Assembly (NCBI GenBank): GCA_945871915.1
Contig: CAMBXO010000005.1
Coordinates: forward strand, 1-64,000
Origin: Singulisphaera sp. GP187
GTDB taxonomy: Bacteria; Planctomycetota; Phycisphaerae; Phycisphaerales; SM1A02
Direction: 5' to 3'
Length of the DNA: 64,000 bases
Shown here: positions 60,743 through 64,000 of the stretch, one piece after another
How the letters are laid out: each line of letters starts with the position of its first letter
How positions within the stretch are numbered: position 1 is the first letter of the stretch
The notes under the pieces: model-generated
The model's database searches: none
Told to the model about the DNA's origin: nothing
What the model saw: the letters and a program-made list of their open reading frames with translations, nothing else
Position numbers and translations under genes: made by a program

Positions 60743-61633
60743 TTGCTGAATCCACCAAAGCATCACAAATTCGCGCAGCGGAGGGCTTTCACACTTGTGG
60801 AACTGCTCGTCGTGATCGCGATCATCGGGCTTCTTGTGGGCTTGGCGGTCCCTGCACTCGGCAGGGTGCGCAACAAGACTGGTTCCATTCGCGAGCTGGC
60901 CGCACTGCGGGGCGTGATCACAGCGTGGAATCATTACGCCACGGATCAAAAGGGATGGCTGCTGCCCGGCTTCTACGGCATGGCGCCGTTGAATCCTTTG
61001 CCGGCATTCTATGAGGATGGCGAGCCGATTCCGGCAGACGTGTATGGCAGTCATCGCGCCGTTGTAGCGAGATGGCCCTATCGCCTTTCGAAGTATCTCG
61101 ACCACGATGCACATCACCTTGCCATAGACAGCGAATTGTCGCAGGTGGATGAATGCAGCCGTGGTGATCTGATGAAGAAGCTGTACTTCGGCAGCCTGTA
61201 TCCGGCGTTCGGCATGAACACCATGTGGGTTGGCGGCGATCAGGAACGCTACGGCTTCATGGACTCGGACATGGGTGGCAGGCCAAACCCCTTTTACAAG
61301 TTCTACGCATCACGCCTTTCGGGAATCAAGCATCCGGAACGCATCATCGTGTTCGCCAGCAGCCGAACCAATCAGAACGCGTGCGGTTCTGGCGCGGTGC
61401 GGGAGGGTTACTTTCGCCTCGAAAGCCCGCAGTGGCTCGGGCCACAATGGAACACACAATACGACGACACGCTTGCCAACAGCAGTGGCAATGTGAGTGC
61501 TCGCTGGCACGACCAAAGCGCGGTGGCAACCGTGAATGGCGGCGTGGAACTTGTGCCAATGGACCAGCTTCGCGACATGCGTCGATGGGCAGATCAAGCG
61601 ACCACCAGTGACTGGAAATTCAGGCCGAGGTAG
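60743..61633 (+). CDS. Prepilin-type cleavage/methylation domain protein
   Basis: 296 residues. RRAFTLVELLVVIAIIGLLV near residue 15-34 is the type II secretion/type IV pilin prepilin signal (cleavage before F, methylated Phe, Glu at +5). The C-terminal portion has a repetitive prepilin-like body with ARWHDQSAVATVNGGVELVP near the end, like the H-X9 proteins abundant in planctomycetes. The start is uncertain: the TTG at 60743 gives a 15-residue leader, while the ATG at 60692 would overlap the divergent dockerin gene. Confidence 0.75.
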   Translation: MLNPPKHHKFAQRRAFTLVELLVVIAIIGLLVGLAVPALGRVRNKTGSIRELAALRGVITAWNHYATDQKGWLLPGFYGMAPLNPLPAFYEDGEPIPADVYGSHRAVVARWPYRLSKYLDHDAHHLAIDSELSQVDECSRGDLMKKLYFGSLYPAFGMNTMWVGGDQERYGFMDSDMGGRPNPFYKFYASRLSGIKHPERIIVFASSRTNQNACGSGAVREGYFRLESPQWLGPQWNTQYDDTLANSSGNVSARWHDQSAVATVNGGVELVPMDQLRDMRRWADQATTSDWKFRPR

Positions 61634-61703
61634 GCGCAGTGAAAGGGTGTCGAATCCCTATTCGTCTAATGCAGCAGCCCGCACATCGTGAATCCACGCA
61701 GCT

Positions 61704-62063
61704 TTACTTTGTGGAGCGAAGTGCAACCCACGTCCACGCGGCCGCAGTGAGGTCAATGGCGGCAAACAACAAGAGACCCGGGCCAGCCATGTTGAGTACG
61801 ACCAACATCACCAGCATGGCGGCAGCGAATGAACGCCCAGCCACAGTCCAGGGGATAAAGCGATCCAGTCCCGTGCGTGCAACTTGGATGTAATAAAAGC
61901 CAATGATGGAGGCCAGCACGCCCACAACCCGAATCCACACATCGTCTCCGGCTGTCAATCCAAAGAGGTGCAGAATCTGCCTTGGCATCAAAATGAAACC
62001 AAGCCCGGGTGCGAAGAACATATAAAGACCGAATACAAACAGACTGACGCGAGCCTGACTCAT
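61704..62063 (-). CDS. Small four-helix membrane protein
   Basis: 119 residues with four hydrophobic helices (SLFVFGLYMFFAPGLGFILM; VVGVLASIIGFYYIQVA; FAAAMLVMLVVLNMAG; LLLFAAIDLTAAAWTWVAL). No family named. A GAGGAG ribosome site sits 6 bases before the ATG at 62063. Confidence 0.65.
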   Translation of the reverse strand: MSQARVSLFVFGLYMFFAPGLGFILMPRQILHLFGLTAGDDVWIRVVGVLASIIGFYYIQVARTGLDRFIPWTVAGRSFAAAMLVMLVVLNMAGPGLLLFAAIDLTAAAWTWVALRSTK

Positions 62064-62348
62064 GGGGTCACTCCTCTTGTGAATGTGGTTGGCTATGCTT
62101 CGAATTCTTTAGACGCAACACTTGTCGTGACAACAATCGAAAATGCATGAGGTGTTCGGAGCACCCGGCTCGCAACAGCCCCTTGCACTCGATGCATGAT
62201 TTTGTTGCTTCATCATTCATTCGGAACCGGCCCTTTCAAGTGTGTGTTGATGGCGTGAATCGTTTGTTGTTGCACGTGACCTTGCGGTCGATTCTTTCGC
62301 AGAAGTGCACATGCAATCCTAACTCACGCGATTGCTATCCTCCGAAAA
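62064..62348. other. 285-base intergenic region before the binding-protein gene
   Basis: No gene is visible. The region holds divergent promoters for the membrane protein and for the binding protein/kinase pair. ATGCATGA occurs twice (about 62142 and 62191), flanked by A/T runs. No clear -35/-10 pair was found. Confidence 0.4.
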
Positions 62349-63605
62349 ATGGCTTCGTTTCGAAATAAGTACGCACTCATGGCGGTGGCAGGGATTGGCT
62401 TGGTCGCCTGGCTTGCCTTCGACTATCTGATCGTGAATCGTGACCCGATCGTTGTCGGGATTCTTCACTCACAAACCGGTCCCATGGCGGTCAGCGAGAG
62501 TTCGATGATCGACGCTGAGGTGCTTGCGCTCGAGCAAGTCAACGCATCCGGTGGGCTCCTCGGTCGGAAGGTCGAGTGGTTGATTGCCGACGGCGCATCC
62601 GATTGGCCTCGCTTTGCCGAGCAGGCCCAACACCTCATTGTCGATGAACAAGTCTGTGTGGTCTTTGGGTGCTGGACCAGTGCAAGCCGCAAGAGCGTGC
62701 TACCAGTCTTTGAGAAACTCGATCACCTTTTGATTTATCCGATGGCCTACGAGGGCCTAGAGCAATCTGACCACGTCATCTATACGGGGGCGGCGCCGAA
62801 TCAGCAGATCACGCCCGCGGTGCAATGGTGCAACGAAAAACTTGGCGCCAAGCGATTCTTCCTGATTGGTTCTGATTACATCTGGCCTCACTGTGTCAAT
62901 GCAATCATTAGCGATCAGCTTGCTGGACTTGGTGCCCAGCGTGTGGGTGAGTTGTATGTGCCATTTGGCAGTACCGACTTGGCGGCAGCGGCCCGCGCGA
63001 TTGCGGCGGCCAAGCCGGATGTCGTACTGAGCAGTGTGGTGGGTGATTCAGCACTGGCACTTGCAAAGGAACTTCGCAAGGCCGGGATCCGTCTCGACCA
63101 GACGCCCGTGCTGACCTTCGCGCTCGCTGAAGATGAACTTCGATCGATTTCGCGTGAGGACATCGTGGGGACCTATGCCGCATGGAATTATTTCCAGAGC
63201 ATCGATCGACCTGAAAATAGGGAATTCGTTCGCGCGTTTAAAGAAAGATATGGTCAAGACCGATCCGTCTCAGATGTGATGAGCACCGCGTACAACAGTG
63301 TGATGCTGTGGGCGCAAGCGGTGCGAGAGTCGGGGACGACTGATGTGCAGCAGGTTCGATATGCCATTCGACATCAAAGTCTCAATGCACCGGAGGGCAT
63401 CATTGCCGTTGACCCGGCCACGCAGCACACCTGGCGGCCCGTTTCCATTGGGCGAATTCGACACGATGGGCAGTTCGACATTGTGTGGACCAGCAAGACC
63501 GCCGTGCGACCTGTTCCATTTCCGATGACACGAACGCGGAAGCAGTGGGAGGAATTCGTGAACGATCTCTACCAAGGATGGGGCGGAAAGTGGGCGGCAC
63601 CATGA
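62349..63605 (+). CDS. Membrane-anchored urea/amide-type substrate-binding protein
   Basis: 418 residues. Family of the Peripla_BP_5 urea/short-chain-amide proteins (UrtA, FmdD, AmiC): VGILHSQTGPMAVSESSMID near residue 38, VNASGGLLGRKVEWLIADGA, CVVFGCWTSASRKSVLPVFE, IYPMAYEGLEQSDHVIYTGA and FFLIGSDYIWPHCVNAIISD. The N-terminal helix (ALMAVAGIGLVAWLAFDYLI) has no cleavage site, so it stays membrane-tethered. The gene overlaps the kinase start (ATGA, 63602-63605) and no transporter genes follow in view. A ligand-sensing role with the kinase is inferred. Confidence 0.85.
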   Translation: MASFRNKYALMAVAGIGLVAWLAFDYLIVNRDPIVVGILHSQTGPMAVSESSMIDAEVLALEQVNASGGLLGRKVEWLIADGASDWPRFAEQAQHLIVDEQVCVVFGCWTSASRKSVLPVFEKLDHLLIYPMAYEGLEQSDHVIYTGAAPNQQITPAVQWCNEKLGAKRFFLIGSDYIWPHCVNAIISDQLAGLGAQRVGELYVPFGSTDLAAAARAIAAAKPDVVLSSVVGDSALALAKELRKAGIRLDQTPVLTFALAEDELRSISREDIVGTYAAWNYFQSIDRPENREFVRAFKERYGQDRSVSDVMSTAYNSVMLWAQAVRESGTTDVQQVRYAIRHQSLNAPEGIIAVDPATQHTWRPVSIGRIRHDGQFDIVWTSKTAVRPVPFPMTRTRKQWEEFVNDLYQGWGGKWAAP

Positions 63606-64000
63606 GTCCCGACATGCCCGCTGCGCACGCAAAGTTTGGAGTCCGTCGCTCGATCGCCGGTCGTCTTCTGCTTTGGTTCCTCGTTATCTCGCTTGTTCCC
63701 TGTGCTGTGCTGACAACGATTACAGCCCGTAGTGCGTCCCATGCTCGAGAGGAGGCGGTGCGAAACAACCTCATTCAACTGGCGGCTGAACGATCCAACG
63801 AACTTGAAACCTATGCGGTGGAGCGGATCGCAGACGCAACCATGCTTGCAACGGGTCCCATTGTCATCAGTGGCATGAAGGCCATCCTCTCGGGGGACCC
63901 CGCGCGGGCGGCTGAGGCCACGGCGAGTATCGGCGACATCGCCGCCAGGTTTGGCTACCTTGAATTTCTGCTGCTCGATGCGGCCGGAACGATTCGCTAC
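63602..64000 (+). CDS. Sensor histidine kinase, N-terminal part (truncated by window end)
   Basis: 133 codons open to the window end. N-terminal cytoplasmic tail, then a membrane helix (IAGRLLLWFLVISLVPCAVL, about residues 18-37) and an extracytoplasmic sensor segment starting RSASHAREEAVRNNLIQLAA. This matches the N-terminus of hybrid or simple kinases with a periplasmic cache-like domain. The kinase domains lie beyond the window, so the class is inferred from the coupled binding-protein gene. Confidence 0.7.
   Translation, partial: MSPDMPAAHAKFGVRRSIAGRLLLWFLVISLVPCAVLTTITARSASHAREEAVRNNLIQLAAERSNELETYAVERIADATMLATGPIVISGMKAILSGDPARAAEATASIGDIAARFGYLEFLLLDAAGTIRY

Noticed and set aside
1-64000. 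CRISPR arrays, prophage or insertion sequences
   Set aside because: No regularly spaced repeats, transposase, integrase or phage structural genes were found on either strand.

Overview
The window is a chromosomal segment of a Planctomycetes bacterium, most likely from the Phycisphaerae/Phycisphaerales branch. The evidence is a secreted protein ending in a VPAPG-type PEP-CTERM-like tail, a secreted protein with Phycisphaera-style dockerin repeats, a prepilin-leader protein of the kind common in this phylum, a Ser/Thr kinase fused to two WD40 propellers, DUF1080 sugar hydrolases, and scattered rather than clustered housekeeping genes. The species cannot be named from the sequence. Coding density is very high. 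Genes are short-spaced on both strands, and many neighbours overlap by 1-4 bases (ATGA or TGATG junctions).

Layout. 1-12.6 kb: truncated PEP-CTERM-like protein; miaB divergent from ftsW-murG; ygfZ, a 46-residue membrane protein and an HMG-CoA lyase in a tightly coupled run; rpsR with a hairpin leader; a TPR protein; ferredoxin-NADP reductase divergent from murA; a TrmH/SpoU methyltransferase. 12.6-22.8 kb: two MlaD/MCE proteins, rho, psuG coupled to a DEAD-box helicase, then divergent alr, mqnA (futalosine menaquinone pathway) and a large HTH protein that may be a divergent sigma-like regulator. 22.8-31.6 kb: rplM-rpsI with a recognisable promoter, a CPBP membrane protease, the kinase-WD40 receptor, an HNH nuclease, a TIM-barrel-like protein and a DUF1080 protein. 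31.6-41 kb: queD, the rpsP-trmD-rplS operon with a strong terminator, an M50 protease, an amidohydrolase, a lipoprotein, superoxide dismutase, thiE, an MBL-fold hydrolase, an isolated atpG and a Cys-less rhodanese-like lipoprotein. 41-51.5 kb: a DsbD-N-like protein and redoxin, dnaN, small uncharacterised genes, LMW phosphatase, rpiB, leucyl aminopeptidase, mnmG overlapping tRNA-Thr, and an HD-GYP protein.

51.4-58.4 kb holds the most striking block: arnB-arnC-arnA-arnD-arnT in the enterobacterial order, i.e. nearly the full route for 4-amino-4-deoxy-L-arabinose modification of lipid A, with an Rrf2-family regulator diverging from it. 59-64 kb: a small hypothetical, tRNA-Tyr with a terminator, the dockerin and prepilin-type proteins, a small membrane protein, and a membrane-anchored urea/amide-type binding protein translationally coupled to a sensor kinase cut by the window end.

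Functionally the window mixes peptidoglycan synthesis (ftsW, murG, murA, alr), translation (rpsR, rpsI, rplM, rpsP, rplS, trmD, miaB, mnmG, queD, tRNAs), replication and transcription (dnaN, rho) and envelope or signalling functions. I saw no prophage, insertion sequence, CRISPR array or rRNA operon, and no gene-free stretch longer than 300 bases.
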